Assembly: GCF_029953635.1 (NCBI RefSeq)
Contig: NZ_CP124543.1
Coordinates: 6,418,367 to 6,482,366, forward strand
Length of the DNA stretch: 64,000 bases
Direction: 5' to 3'
Source of the DNA: Halotia branconii CENA392
GTDB taxonomy: Bacteria > Cyanobacteriota > Cyanobacteriia > Cyanobacteriales > Nostocaceae
A model generated the notes under the pieces. It was not told where the DNA came from. It searched no databases and saw nothing but the letters and a program-made list of their open reading frames with translations. Shown in pieces: positions 1-9,004 of this stretch. The first letter of the stretch is position 1; each line of letters begins with the position of its first letter. The position numbers and the translations under genes are program-made.

Positions 1-51
1 ATATATTGACTTAACTTCTGCTTTCTTCCTTTTAACTTTTACCTTTGCTAT

Positions 52-1182
52 ATGGCCAGCGACTACTACGAAATTCTAGGTGTCTCTCGTGATGCCGATA
101 AAGAAGAAATCAAACAAGCCTACCGCCGTTTAGCCCGGAAGTATCACCCAGATGTGAACAAGGAACCGGGGGCGGAGGAACGCTTTAAGGAAATTAACCG
201 CGCTTATGAAATCCTTTCTGAGTCGGATACCAGAGAGCGTTATAACCGTTTTGGGGAAGCAGGTGTCTCAGGTGGTGCTGGCGTAGGCTTCCAAGATATG
301 GGTGATATGGGCGGCTTTGCCGATATCTTTGAAAGCATTTTCAGTGGCTTTGCTGGTAGTGGTGTAGGTGGTCAAACGCAAAGACGGCGCAGCGGCCCGG
401 TGCGTGGTGATGATCTACGCTTAGACTTGAAGTTAGACTTTCGAGAAGCGGTATTTGGCGGTGAAAAAGAAATTAGAATTTCACATTTAGAAACTTGTGA
501 AGTTTGTAGCGGATCTGGTGCTAAACCAGGAACTCGTCCCCGTACCTGTGCAACTTGTACTGGCTCAGGTCAAGTCCGCCGTGTCACTAGAACGCCTTTT
601 GGTAGTTTCACTCAAGTTTCAACTTGTCCGACTTGTAACGGTACAGGCATGGTAATTGAAGATAAATGTGACGCTTGTGATGGTAAAGGCACTAATCAAG
701 TAACTAAAAAACTCAAAATTACTATTCCAGCAGGTGTTGATAATGGTACGCGTTTGCGGATTTCACAAGAAGGGGATGCAGGGCAACGCAGTGGCCCTCC
801 TGGAGATTTGTACGTTTACTTGTTTGTGAATGAAGATGAAGAGTTCCATCGAGATGGAATTAACGTTATTTCAGAAATCAAAGTTAGTTACTTACAAGCC
901 ATTTTAGGCTGCCGTTTAGAAGTAAATACAGTCGATGGGCCAGTAGAGCTAATTATTCCCGCTGGAACCCAACCCAATACGGTAATGAAGTTGGAAAACC
1001 GTGGTGTACCTCGCTTGGGAAATCCTGTGAGTCGGGGGGATCACATGTTGACAGTGTTAATTGATATTCCCACTAAGATCATCCCAGAGGAAAGAGAGTT
1101 GCTAGAAAAACTGGCTAAAATTAAGGGAGACCGTACTGGTAAGGGTGGTCTAGAAGGATTCTTGGGAAATTTGTTTAAGTGA
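52..1182 (+). CDS. dnaJ: Chaperone protein DnaJ (Hsp40, type I)
   Basis: Co-chaperone that stimulates the DnaK ATPase and delivers unfolded substrates in the cytoplasm. The 376-residue product has the full type I order: N-terminal J domain with the HPD motif (about residue 33), a Gly/Phe-rich linker (about 70-115), four CxxCxGxG zinc-binding repeats (CEVCSGSG, CATCTGSG, CPTCNGTG, CDACDGKG) and the C-terminal substrate-binding region. Length is normal for the family. The ATG at 52 begins directly with the J domain. Only 51 bases precede it, so a dnaK partner, if present, lies outside the window. Its TGA overlaps the ATG of the next gene by one base, implying translational coupling. Confidence 0.97.
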   Translation: MASDYYEILGVSRDADKEEIKQAYRRLARKYHPDVNKEPGAEERFKEINRAYEILSESDTRERYNRFGEAGVSGGAGVGFQDMGDMGGFADIFESIFSGFAGSGVGGQTQRRRSGPVRGDDLRLDLKLDFREAVFGGEKEIRISHLETCEVCSGSGAKPGTRPRTCATCTGSGQVRRVTRTPFGSFTQVSTCPTCNGTGMVIEDKCDACDGKGTNQVTKKLKITIPAGVDNGTRLRISQEGDAGQRSGPPGDLYVYLFVNEDEEFHRDGINVISEIKVSYLQAILGCRLEVNTVDGPVELIIPAGTQPNTVMKLENRGVPRLGNPVSRGDHMLTVLIDIPTKIIPEERELLEKLAKIKGDRTGKGGLEGFLGNLFK

Positions 1183-1439
1183 TGCAACCTTCTTCCTTAT
1201 TAACTCCTGATGCTCAACTCGATTTGCGTGGCACTCCCTGCCCGATTAATTTTGTCCGAACAAAACTACGTCTAGAGCAAATGTCGCCCGGAGGTTTACT
1301 GGAAGTCTGGTTAGATGCTGGAGAACCAATTGAGCAGGTTCCTGATAGCTTGACAATGGCAGGTTATCAAGTAGAAAAAATTACAGATTGCGTTGGCTAT
1401 TTTTCTTTGTTAGTACGCCATCCTGTAATTACCTCATGA
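1182..1439 (+). CDS. TusA/SirA-family sulfur carrier protein
   Basis: Small (85 aa) TusA-like protein. The signature is the N-terminal DLRGTPCPINFV segment, in which the Cys-Pro pair carries the persulfide in characterised TusA proteins. The rest fits the two-layer alpha/beta fold. ATG at 1182 overlaps the dnaJ stop (TGATG); a GTG at 1179 is the only earlier in-frame start and is less likely. The gene's own TGA overlaps the rsgA ATG (ATGA), so dnaJ-tusA-rsgA read as one tightly coupled transcript. TusA proteins take part in tRNA thiolation or other sulfur relay; which role applies here cannot be read from sequence, so no symbol is given. Confidence 0.88.
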   Translation: MQPSSLLTPDAQLDLRGTPCPINFVRTKLRLEQMSPGGLLEVWLDAGEPIEQVPDSLTMAGYQVEKITDCVGYFSLLVRHPVITS

Positions 1440-2497
1440 AAGTTTTTCCTGATGGGCAGTTGCTAGGTACAGTGTTAGCTGTACAAGCAAATTTTTACAA
1501 AGTTCAACTAGATGTAGACGACAAAGAAATAAATGCTTGTTTTCTTTTATGTACCCGTAGAACACGCCTAAAAAAAATTGGCCAACAAGTGATGGTGGGC
1601 GATCGCGTGGTCATAGAAGAGCCAGATTGGTCTGGAAGACGCGGGGCGATCGCTGATGTTCTCCCGCGTCAAACTCAGTTAGATCGCCCACCAATCGCCA
1701 ATACTAACCAAATCCTGCTGGTTTTTGCTGTTGCTGAACCACCTTTAGAACCTTATCAATTGAGTCGGTTTTTAGTGAAAGCTGAGTCTACTGAGTTAGA
1801 TGTACTTTTATGTCTGAATAAAAGCGATTTGGTTTCGCCAGAGGTACAACAGCAAATTTGCGATCGCCTACTTGCTTGGGGCTATCGACCGCTGTTTATT
1901 AGTGTCAAAAATCAGATCAATATTGACCAAGCGGCTAAATATTTGAGCAATAAAATTACTGTCATTGCTGGGCCTTCCGGTGTGGGTAAATCTAGCTTAA
2001 TTAATACGTTGATTCCCCATGCTAACCTGCGCGTGGGAGAAGTTTCTGGTAAGTTAGCTCGTGGTCGCCATACCACCCGCCATGTAGAATTATTTGAATT
2101 GCCTCACGGTGGTTTATTAGCAGATACTCCTGGTTTTAATCAGCCTGACTTAGATTGTACCCCAGAAGAATTAGTCTATTATTTTCCAGAAGTTAAAGAA
2201 AGATTAGCGGTTGGTAGCTGTCGCTTTAGTGATTGTCTGCATCGAGACGAACCCGATTGTGTAGTGCGAGGAGATTGGGAACGCTATCAACATTATTTAG
2301 AATTTTTGGACGAAGCGATCGCTCGTCAAACTCAGCTACACCAACAAGCTGATCCAGAATCAAACATGAAATTAAAATCTAAAGGCAAGGGTCAAAGTCA
2401 ATACGAACCAAAGCTAGAAAGTAAAAAATATCGTCGAGTTTCTCGTAAAACTCAATTGCAAGCGTTACAAGATTTGTATCAGGAAAGTGAAGACTAA
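1436..2497 (+). CDS. rsgA: Ribosome small-subunit-dependent GTPase RsgA
   Basis: Circularly permuted GTPase acting late in 30S subunit maturation. From the ATG at 1436 (353 aa) the order is an N-terminal OB fold (about 5-85), G4 motif NKSD (128-131), G1/P-loop GPSGVGKSS (179-187), G3 DTPGF (230-234), then a zinc knuckle C262, C267, H269, C275. G4 before G1 is the hallmark of the YjeQ/RsgA family. A basic Lys/Arg/Gln-rich tail follows (about 310-353), plausible for rRNA contact. The start is chosen because it overlaps the upstream stop by 4 bases (ATGA) and begins the OB fold; an upstream TTG at 1388 would add an unrelated leader. Confidence 0.96.
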   Translation: MKVFPDGQLLGTVLAVQANFYKVQLDVDDKEINACFLLCTRRTRLKKIGQQVMVGDRVVIEEPDWSGRRGAIADVLPRQTQLDRPPIANTNQILLVFAVAEPPLEPYQLSRFLVKAESTELDVLLCLNKSDLVSPEVQQQICDRLLAWGYRPLFISVKNQINIDQAAKYLSNKITVIAGPSGVGKSSLINTLIPHANLRVGEVSGKLARGRHTTRHVELFELPHGGLLADTPGFNQPDLDCTPEELVYYFPEVKERLAVGSCRFSDCLHRDEPDCVVRGDWERYQHYLEFLDEAIARQTQLHQQADPESNMKLKSKGKGQSQYEPKLESKKYRRVSRKTQLQALQDLYQESED

Positions 2498-2558
2498 GAA
2501 TTTGGGGCATAGAGCATGGGGCTAGTCTGTATAGCCGCGATCCAATCGCAAGGTATTT

Positions 2559-3665
2559 CTAAAGCCAATGATGATGAATTTTAATTTTTCGGCTTTGCAT
2601 TGCGTATTCAAATAAATCTGTTGATAGTGCTTCTTCTACTGGCCAAACTCCTGGTTTTTTGAGTTTTCCTTCTAACAGTAATTGGGCAATACTTCCCGTT
2701 CCACAACCAGAAGCCACCGCTGTATTTTCATGGACTAGAGTTGAACAATAAACAGCTGTTGCACCATTTTTTAGCCCTGTAACTTCTGAACGTACTGCTA
2801 CCCCAATACCACTAAAACGATTAGTGATATCTGTCATAAAGTGGCTGACATAAGATAAAAACTCAATTGCCCTATGCTGCTGCATTAATTGTTTGGGAAA
2901 AATGTGGGCTGCAATCCATGTCAGGTGATTGTAAAAATCGGGAATAGAACCAAATTTAGTAATAACAGTTTTAATTGATGGGAAAGCGTGGGGCAGTGTA
3001 AAGGTTTCTGGCATATCAAACCAGTAAACCCCACTGCGTCCATAGGGGCATGGAAACTCAATTATTTCTCTTTCGCTGTAAGGCTTGATTGTTTGCCACT
3101 TTTCATCTATCCATGCCACAAAAGGATGTTGCAATCCTAAAAAAGTTGTTCGCATAACTGTGACACCAGCACCACCAGAACCAGAAACTAAATAACTGAG
3201 ATGAATTTTTTCTGCTTGATCAAATTGCTCGACACCTTGACGTACCATACTATTAGAAATACCAGGAAAAATCCCTGTATTAACAATTGCTGTCACCCCA
3301 GCAACTGCGGCTTGTTCACGATAATTTACAGCCTTGTTGGTATAAGAACGGTGGTCGCTGACATCTAGATAGTTAACGCCTTGTTCTATGCAGAGTTTGA
3401 GAACGTTAGCGTCTCGGTAATGAAATGGCCCTGCACAATGAATGACTAAATCAGAGTTAGCGATCGCTTCTTGCAGTTTACCAATTTCTGCTAAGTCTAA
3501 AACCAAATACTTGATTTTTTCTCCCCCAGACAAGCTTACATCCCTGCCTATTTCTGGGGAACGTCCAGTAATCGTAATTTGTGCGTGGGTGTGAGTGGCT
3601 AAATCCTCAGCAACACTGCTACCAATCCGTCCCCGTCCTCCAAGAATTAAAACGCGGTCTGTCAT
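2559..3665 (-). CDS. Saccharopine dehydrogenase-like NAD(P)-binding protein
   Basis: A 368-residue protein with an N-terminal Rossmann fold (VLILGGRGRIGSSVAEDL, dinucleotide-binding GGxGxxG) and a following segment LVIHCAGPFHY typical of the saccharopine dehydrogenase NADP-binding family. The middle (about 125-290) is the family's substrate/dimer domain and includes NTGIFPGISN. Substrate cannot be assigned; proteins of this family in cyanobacteria are usually left as saccharopine dehydrogenase family. It is transcribed convergently with rsgA, only 61 bases apart, and starts at an ATG at 3665. It appears monocistronic. Confidence 0.85.
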   Translation of the reverse strand: MTDRVLILGGRGRIGSSVAEDLATHTHAQITITGRSPEIGRDVSLSGGEKIKYLVLDLAEIGKLQEAIANSDLVIHCAGPFHYRDANVLKLCIEQGVNYLDVSDHRSYTNKAVNYREQAAVAGVTAIVNTGIFPGISNSMVRQGVEQFDQAEKIHLSYLVSGSGGAGVTVMRTTFLGLQHPFVAWIDEKWQTIKPYSEREIIEFPCPYGRSGVYWFDMPETFTLPHAFPSIKTVITKFGSIPDFYNHLTWIAAHIFPKQLMQQHRAIEFLSYVSHFMTDITNRFSGIGVAVRSEVTGLKNGATAVYCSTLVHENTAVASGCGTGSIAQLLLEGKLKKPGVWPVEEALSTDLFEYAMQSRKIKIHHHWL

Positions 3666-3791
3666 TACTCCGACATGGGTAACACCAATCTCATTTGACC
3701 AGTTTTATGTTCTGTTTGTCATCGGTAGCAAGTATGACTTGCTAGTTAATCAAGGAGGACTTAGAAATTATTCCTAGGTTAGATGCTTATA

Positions 3792-4007
3792 TCCCCGACT
3801 TCTTTAAGGATACAGCTGGCGAATAGGGGGTCAGACCCCTCAAAAATAACGCAGTTAGAGAATAATAGAGCAATAAGTTGGCTTGCCTCAAAAAGGTGCA
3901 GTAGAATACCGCACCTTTTTGAGCATGAAAATTAAAGACCAAAGCACAAGTAAGTGTACCGGGACAAAACTGTTGCTGAAAAACTGCTTTATTAAGTAAG
4001 TCGGGGA
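3792..4007. repeat. 216-bp MITE-like inverted-repeat element
   Basis: Ends match as inverted repeats: TCCCCGACTTCTTTAA at 3792-3807 and its reverse complement with two mismatches at 3992-4007. Near the centre is a perfect 13-bp hairpin (arms 3887-3899 and 3911-3923, CTCAAAAAGGTGC). There is no open frame inside. The same end motif recurs as a tight palindrome at 6200-6231. This layout fits a non-autonomous transposable repeat. Confidence 0.6.
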
Positions 4008-4046
4008 GAATAAATTAAACTATGTTAACTAATCTAAATTTAGCTC

Positions 4047-4092
4047 GTAGTAAGGACTTTAGTCCTAAGAAAAGGGCTAAAGCCCTCACTAC
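4047..4092. repeat. Short mirrored intergenic repeat
   Basis: GTAGTAAGGACTTTAGTCCT is followed by AGGGCTAAAGCCCTCACTAC: outer GTAGT/ACTAC arms and two inner palindromic blocks (AGGACTTTAGTCCT; GGGCTAAAGCCC). It is of the kind of short interspersed repeat scattered through Nostoc genomes and could fold as a cruciform in RNA. Confidence 0.65.
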
Positions 4093-4251
4093 AAACATGA
4101 AATTTTTTGCATTCTTCTACTTAGTTTCAAGAATTTAGCATCTTATCCGAAATATTGTTCCTTCAGATTGTAGTGAATGATATCCAATGTCCATTTTAAA
4201 TACAGAGGCTACCTTGCCAGCTAAATTTATTAGTCCATAAGGGGAGTTAAA

Positions 4252-4701
4252 GTGATCAGGATTTTAATAGATGCTGATTTCATTCTAGAAGCTTTGATGA
4301 ATCACAATGAATTTGCAGAAGATGTCAGAGAACTATTGGACAGAGTACATCCATCAATTCAGATATATTTAACAGATATTGGCTGGGAAAAAATTTATGC
4401 TTATGTTACTCGTTTAAAAAATAGTAAAATTGCTGAAATTGTAGTTGATTGGTTACAAGAAAAAATTCAAATTTGTGTTGTTGATCAGATTATCCTTTAC
4501 AAAGCGCGATCGCTACCTCTGCATGATTTTGAATCTGCTGTAGAGCTAGTCTGTGTTAGTCATCAGCAACTAAATGCAATTGTCACCCATAAACAAGCAG
4601 ATTTTGCAGATATCCAAAATAAATTTTGGGTTTGGTCAATAGCAGACTTATGGTTACGTGCAAATCTAGAGACTCAGTTACAAGCAAGCATATCTATTTA
4701 G
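4252..4701 (+). CDS. PIN-domain protein (VapC-like)
   Basis: A 149-residue single-domain protein with PIN features: N-terminal ILIDADFILEAL carrying the first acidic residue, a central acidic segment (LPLHDFESAVELVCV), and the late LNAIVTHKQADF block typical of VapC-type RNases. PIN domains cleave RNA with Mg2+ held by three or four acidic residues. The GTG start at 4252 is preceded at good spacing by GGGGAG. No antitoxin frame of normal size is seen on either side, so it is either a solitary PIN protein or has lost its partner. The next gene, an XRE protein 169 bp downstream, is an unusual but possible partner. Confidence 0.75.
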   Translation: MIRILIDADFILEALMNHNEFAEDVRELLDRVHPSIQIYLTDIGWEKIYAYVTRLKNSKIAEIVVDWLQEKIQICVVDQIILYKARSLPLHDFESAVELVCVSHQQLNAIVTHKQADFADIQNKFWVWSIADLWLRANLETQLQASISI

Positions 4702-4870
4702 TTACGTGTCAAGAAATTTCAGTCAAGATTGATTACTAGCAATAAACATTGTATACAAAACAATTTAACCAAATTTATTGAGTGTATCAAAAGTTTTTTA
4801 GTGATTTTTTGGGCGCTGGTTTTTTTGGTGCTAGGATCTACGACTATAGATAGATAAAAGTGCTATAGCT

Positions 4871-5212
4871 GTGAAACACAAGCCAAAACCAAGGATCGCT
4901 TTGCTTCGTGAGAAAGCAGGGCTAACCCAGCTTGAATTGTCACGTCTTGTGGGCGTGACTGAAAGCACTATCCAAAACTGGGAAAGCGGTAGAACCGGAA
5001 CAGACCATATTGAAAGAATCGTTAGATTTTGTAAAGCTTTAGATTGCCAAGTACAAGATCTAATTGAGTATGTGAACGAGTCATCAACAGAATCTACAGC
5101 CCAACACAGTTCATTAAATGAAATACATCATTTATTAGGTACTGAAGAGCCAATTCAAACTACTAATCCTGATGCTGAAATTACTCAAAAAGGAAAAGCT
5201 AAAAGCAGTTAA
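4871..5212 (+). CDS. XRE-family helix-turn-helix regulator
   Basis: A 113-residue DNA-binding protein. Residues about 8-65 form an XRE/Cro-type HTH (REKAGLTQLELSRLVGVTES, then IQNWESGRTGTDHIERI). The C-terminal 45 residues are polar, low in hydrophobics and probably disordered. It starts at GTG 4871. It stands alone, with 169 bp to the PIN gene and over 250 bp of repeat-rich DNA downstream. Target genes cannot be inferred; autoregulation or control of the PIN gene are possibilities. Confidence 0.8.
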   Translation: MKHKPKPRIALLREKAGLTQLELSRLVGVTESTIQNWESGRTGTDHIERIVRFCKALDCQVQDLIEYVNESSTESTAQHSSLNEIHHLLGTEEPIQTTNPDAEITQKGKAKSS

Positions 5213-5311
5213 ATAAAGATATAAAGCTTCTTGGTTGTATGCAATATCCTCAGGAATTACATACACGTAACAAAGAATCTAACCGCAGAGTACACTGAGG
5301 ACGCAGTGAAA

Positions 5312-5402
5312 CAGCGCTACGGCAAGGTTCCCGACCTAGGCGACTTGTTCTCTAAAGGGGTTCTCGTACTCCTACGGAAAAGCAAGCTACGCAGAGCGTC
5401 CC
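5312..5402. repeat. Interspersed short-repeat block
   Basis: Contains AGCAAGCTACGCAGAGCGTC and neighbouring segments similar to short repeats elsewhere in this window (compare 12040-12080, 17731-17835, 47250-47275). A 64-codon frame crossing this block is a by-product of the repeat and is not called. Nothing else is seen in 5213-5485. Confidence 0.5.
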
Positions 5403-5485
5403 GAATAAATGATTTACAGCCGTAGCCGTTTTCGTTAGGACGTTAAAAAATTTAATCATCATTTTTTTATTCTTCATCTTTCATC

Positions 5486-6184
5486 ATGATTCCTATTGGT
5501 GATCGCATTCGCAGTTATAGTAAACCAATTATTAATTATTGGCTGATTGGCATTAATATTGCCATATTTTTATGGGAACTAAAACTAGAATTTAGTGGAG
5601 AATTAGGCTATTTCATCAATAATTGGGGAGTGATTCCAGCCCAGATGAGTGGGGCAATTACAAATGCGTTATTTTTCAATCCGGCAGCTTGGATAGTTGT
5701 GATTTGGCGTTCGATTTCACTAATTTTAGGAATGTTTTTACATGGTAGTTTTAGCCAAATTTTAGGAAATATGCTCTTTTTATGGGTTTTTGGCAAAACT
5801 TTAGAAAATATTCTGGGACATAGAAGCTATTTAGGATTTTATCTAGCTGCTGGGATTATTACTGGAGTAACACAAATTATTGCTGATCCGAATCTGACAG
5901 TACCATTAATAGGTGCGAATGGAGCGATCGCAGCTATTTTAGGCGCTTATATTATGAAGTTTTCTCAAACCAAAATTGACACAATTTTACCTCTATTAAT
6001 TGTATATATTCCTATCGAAGTTCCAGCCTTTGTTTATTTGTTTTGGTGGTTTATGCAACAATCATTTTACGGTATTGGTAGTTTAAACATTCCCCCGTCT
6101 GGCGTAAACTCTTCTAATATGTTCTACTGGTCGCAGGTTGTGGGATTGTTCATAGGTGCAGCTTTCATGCGACTAAAGAGATAA
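5486..6184 (+). CDS. Rhomboid-family membrane protein, apparent pseudoprotease
   Basis: A 232-residue polytopic protein of the rhomboid family. Fold signatures are present: a first membrane segment at about 15-35, HGSFSQILGNMLFLWVFG (86-103), and a GxxGA turn in the helix that normally carries the nucleophile. Active rhomboids use a Ser in GxSG and a His in the last-but-one helix. Here the GxSG position reads GANGA (Asn145, codon AAT at 5918-5920) and the His position reads YWSQVVG (Gln217, codon CAG at 6134-6136). A further His common in the family is Gln91. Proteolysis is therefore unlikely. ATG at 5486; a perfect palindrome 15 bp after the stop may terminate it. Confidence 0.85.
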   Translation: MIPIGDRIRSYSKPIINYWLIGINIAIFLWELKLEFSGELGYFINNWGVIPAQMSGAITNALFFNPAAWIVVIWRSISLILGMFLHGSFSQILGNMLFLWVFGKTLENILGHRSYLGFYLAAGIITGVTQIIADPNLTVPLIGANGAIAAILGAYIMKFSQTKIDTILPLLIVYIPIEVPAFVYLFWWFMQQSFYGIGSLNIPPSGVNSSNMFYWSQVVGLFIGAAFMRLKR

Positions 6185-6199
6185 AAAACACAAATTTCA

Positions 6200-6231
6200 G
6201 ATCCCCGACTTCTTTAAAGAAGTCGGGGATC
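6200..6231. terminator. Perfect 32-bp palindrome after the rhomboid-like gene
   Basis: GATCCCCGACTTCTTT is followed directly by its exact reverse complement, giving a 16-bp stem without loop, then CTTGTTGTT. Lying 15 bases past the stop codon, it could act as a transcription terminator. The arm sequence equals the end repeat of the element at 3792-4007, so it is also likely a mobile-repeat relic. Confidence 0.55.
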
Positions 6232-6427
6232 TTGTTGTTCACTAAAAGTTTAGATTTATGGCGTTCTGTCTCTACAGATCGCTATGATGGTAAATATCTG
6301 CCTTGAGGCTAAAACTTTTATGTACCTTACGAGGGATTGAATTTTTTCTAAGAAAATTCATACTCAATCAGATTTATGAGGTGCATACCATTCAAGTTGG
6401 TATTGTTTATTGTGAGTTGTTTTCCAA

Positions 6428-9004
6428 ATGCCAGACGTTGATAAAACTAACTGTGAACTTGATGAATTAGCAGCTCTACGACAGCGTATTACTGACCTAG
6501 AAAAATCAGAAATACAGTATCAACTAAGGCAAGTAGCACTGGAGCAACAAATAACAGAACTAAATGCAAAATTAACAAATATAGATAAAAATCCTCAGGT
6601 ACAATTTACTGGGCATGACATTGAGTGGCATCTTGAAGAAGGTACATGTCAGGAAGTAGAAATTGCTCTAAGGGAAAGTGAGGAACGGCTACGCTTAGCG
6701 TTAGATGCAGTCCAAATGGGCTTTTGGGACTGGAATATTAGTACTAATAAATTAATCTGGTCAGAAATTCATGAACTGTTATTTGGCTTGGTTCCAGGCA
6801 GTTTTGCTGGTAATTATGAGGCTTTTCTTAACTGCATTCATCCTGAAGACAGCCAATCTGTGATGCAAGTTGTCACTCACACATTAGAAGAAAAGACAGA
6901 GTACACAGATGAATTTCGTGTTATTTGGCCAGATAAGAGTGTGCATTGGATTTTTGCTAAGGGAAAATTTATTTATGATGAGCAAGGCCAAGCAGTACGG
7001 ATGATTGGGGTTTGTATGGATATTACTAGCCACAAATACTCAGAAGATAGTAATCGCCAGCTGACAACCCAAGTTAAAGAACAAGCAAATGTCTTAAATG
7101 CCATCCTCTCGGCATCTGTAGATCATATCTTTATTTTTGATCGCATTGGTCGCTATCAGTATGTCAGTCATGGTGGGGCTGCTGCATTAGGTTACAAACC
7201 TGAGGATATTATCGGTAAAACTGTCCAAGAATTAGATTTATCCGCAGACATCATCTATCGGCTAGATAATCAACGCCAAATTGTCATGGCGACTGGGCAA
7301 TCTATTAGGGATGAATATAAATATGTCTCAACAGATGAGGTACATTTTTATGAATATATCCTCACTCCTTTACAAAATTTTGGACAAATTCAGGGTGTAA
7401 TTACTGTATCACGCGATATTACAGAACATAAACAAGCTGAACAGTCCTTACGCGAAAGTGAAGCTCGATTTCGGCGCTTGTTTGAATCTAACCTTATAGG
7501 GGTAGCTTTTTGGAATGTAAACGGCTTAATCACTGATGCCAATGACGCTTACTTACAAATAGTGGGCTATACTCGTGATGAGTTTACAACCTTGGGTAAA
7601 ATTAGTTGGCGAGAACTTACTCCTGTTGAGTATCAGCATTTAGACGATCGCGCCATCAAAGAAGCGCAAGCAACTGGAGTTTCTCAAATTTACGAAAAAG
7701 AGTATGTCCATCGCAATGGGGAGCGAGTGTCAATTGCGTTGGGAATAGCGTTGCTGGACGACTCTCAACAAAATGGAGTTGCTTGCGTATTAGATATTAC
7801 CGAACGTAAACGTACCGAAAAAGAACGCGATCGCCTGTTCCAAGCAGAACGTGCTGCCCGTCAAGAAGCAGAAGCCGCAAATCGCATTAAAGATGAGTTT
7901 TTGGCGGTTCTCTCCCATGAACTGCGAACCCCACTCAACCCCATTATGGGCTGGTCAAAATTACTACGCTCTCGCACATTTGATGCTGCAACTACTAAGA
8001 ACGCCCTGGAAACTATTGAACGTAATGCTAAATTACAAACTCAATTAATTGAAGATTTATTAGATGTATCCCGCATCCTGCAAGGAAAATTGAGCCTCAA
8101 TGTCTGTCCAGTAGGCTTAACAATGGTGGTACAAGGGGCATTAGAGACAGTGCGACTTGCAGCAGAAGCCAAATCTATTAAAATTCAGACGACACTTGAT
8201 CCAGCATTGGGACAAGTTATGGGCGATCCCAATCGTCTGCAACAAGTCGTGTGGAATTTGCTATCTAATGCAGTCAAATTCACACCACCTGGAGGACAAG
8301 TAGAAATTAAATTAGCTGAGGTTGATTTACAAGCTCAAATTCAAGTCAGCGATACAGGTAAGGGAATTACGGCAGCATTTTTGCCTTACGTATTCGATTA
8401 TTTTCGTCAGGCTGATAGTACAACCACTCGCAAATTTGGTGGGCTAGGATTAGGATTGGCGATCGTCCGTCAAGTAGTAGAACTACATGGGGGAACAGTG
8501 AAAGCCCAAAGCCCAGGAGAAGGATTAGGTGCTACTTTCACCGTTAGGTTGCCACTTCTAGTTAGAAGTGAACAAATAAAAAATGAGGATAATAAACCCT
8601 TGCCTACACCTCATCCCCTGCTTTTAAAACACACTAAAATTTTGGTAGTAGATGATGAACCAGATATCCGAGATTTAGTATCTTTTATTTTGCAAGAGTA
8701 TGGCGTAGAAGTAACTACTGTAACATCAGCTAAAGAAGCGCTTGAACGTCTGTCGCAATGGCTACCAGATATTTTGATCAGTGATATTGGGATGCCAGAA
8801 GTAGACGGTTATATGTTAATTCGTCAAGTCAGAGAGCGATCGCCCCAACAGGGAGGAACTCTCCCAGCGATCGCCCTCACAGCTTATGCTGGAGAAATTA
8901 ATCAACAGCAAGCGCTAGCAGCAGGATTTCAACTACATGTATCCAAACCTGTAGATCCAGAAGTATTGATTAAAGCGATCGCTAGTTTGATTAATAAAGA
9001 TTAA
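6428..9004 (+). CDS. PAS-rich hybrid sensor histidine kinase
   Basis: An 858-residue cytoplasmic signalling protein with no clear membrane segment. Order: coiled-coil N-terminus (about 5-60), three PAS/PAC modules (about 85-210, 215-340, 345-465), a HisKA dimerisation domain with the phospho-acceptor in LSHELRTPLN (His497), an HATPase_c domain with N (NLLSNAVKF), G1 (DTGKGI) and G2 (GLGLGLAIV) boxes, and a C-terminal receiver with ILVVDDEPDI and phospho-acceptor Asp786 (ISDIGMPEVDG). PAS inputs suggest redox, light or ligand sensing but no cofactor site can be read. No regulator gene is adjacent; murJ follows 140 bp downstream. Confidence 0.93.
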   Translation: MPDVDKTNCELDELAALRQRITDLEKSEIQYQLRQVALEQQITELNAKLTNIDKNPQVQFTGHDIEWHLEEGTCQEVEIALRESEERLRLALDAVQMGFWDWNISTNKLIWSEIHELLFGLVPGSFAGNYEAFLNCIHPEDSQSVMQVVTHTLEEKTEYTDEFRVIWPDKSVHWIFAKGKFIYDEQGQAVRMIGVCMDITSHKYSEDSNRQLTTQVKEQANVLNAILSASVDHIFIFDRIGRYQYVSHGGAAALGYKPEDIIGKTVQELDLSADIIYRLDNQRQIVMATGQSIRDEYKYVSTDEVHFYEYILTPLQNFGQIQGVITVSRDITEHKQAEQSLRESEARFRRLFESNLIGVAFWNVNGLITDANDAYLQIVGYTRDEFTTLGKISWRELTPVEYQHLDDRAIKEAQATGVSQIYEKEYVHRNGERVSIALGIALLDDSQQNGVACVLDITERKRTEKERDRLFQAERAARQEAEAANRIKDEFLAVLSHELRTPLNPIMGWSKLLRSRTFDAATTKNALETIERNAKLQTQLIEDLLDVSRILQGKLSLNVCPVGLTMVVQGALETVRLAAEAKSIKIQTTLDPALGQVMGDPNRLQQVVWNLLSNAVKFTPPGGQVEIKLAEVDLQAQIQVSDTGKGITAAFLPYVFDYFRQADSTTTRKFGGLGLGLAIVRQVVELHGGTVKAQSPGEGLGATFTVRLPLLVRSEQIKNEDNKPLPTPHPLLLKHTKILVVDDEPDIRDLVSFILQEYGVEVTTVTSAKEALERLSQWLPDILISDIGMPEVDGYMLIRQVRERSPQQGGTLPAIALTAYAGEINQQQALAAGFQLHVSKPVDPEVLIKAIASLINKD

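Larger units (their letters stand above)
3666..4251. other. 586-bp intergenic region filled with small repeats
   Basis: No gene is supported here. It holds a MITE-like element at 3792-4007 and a short mirrored repeat at 4047-4092 (both listed separately). A 17-codon reading frame at 4187-4240 lies just before the PIN gene; it is too short to call. A purine-rich ribosome binding site (GGGGAG, 4241-4246) precedes the PIN gene start. Confidence 0.6.

Noticed and set aside
4187..4240. 17-codon frame before the PIN gene as an antitoxin
   Set aside because: Far shorter than any antitoxin family I could name; only noted as a possible remnant.
5231..5425. Possible 64-residue gene
   Set aside because: Most of the frame is made of interspersed repeat DNA and lacks a plausible start.
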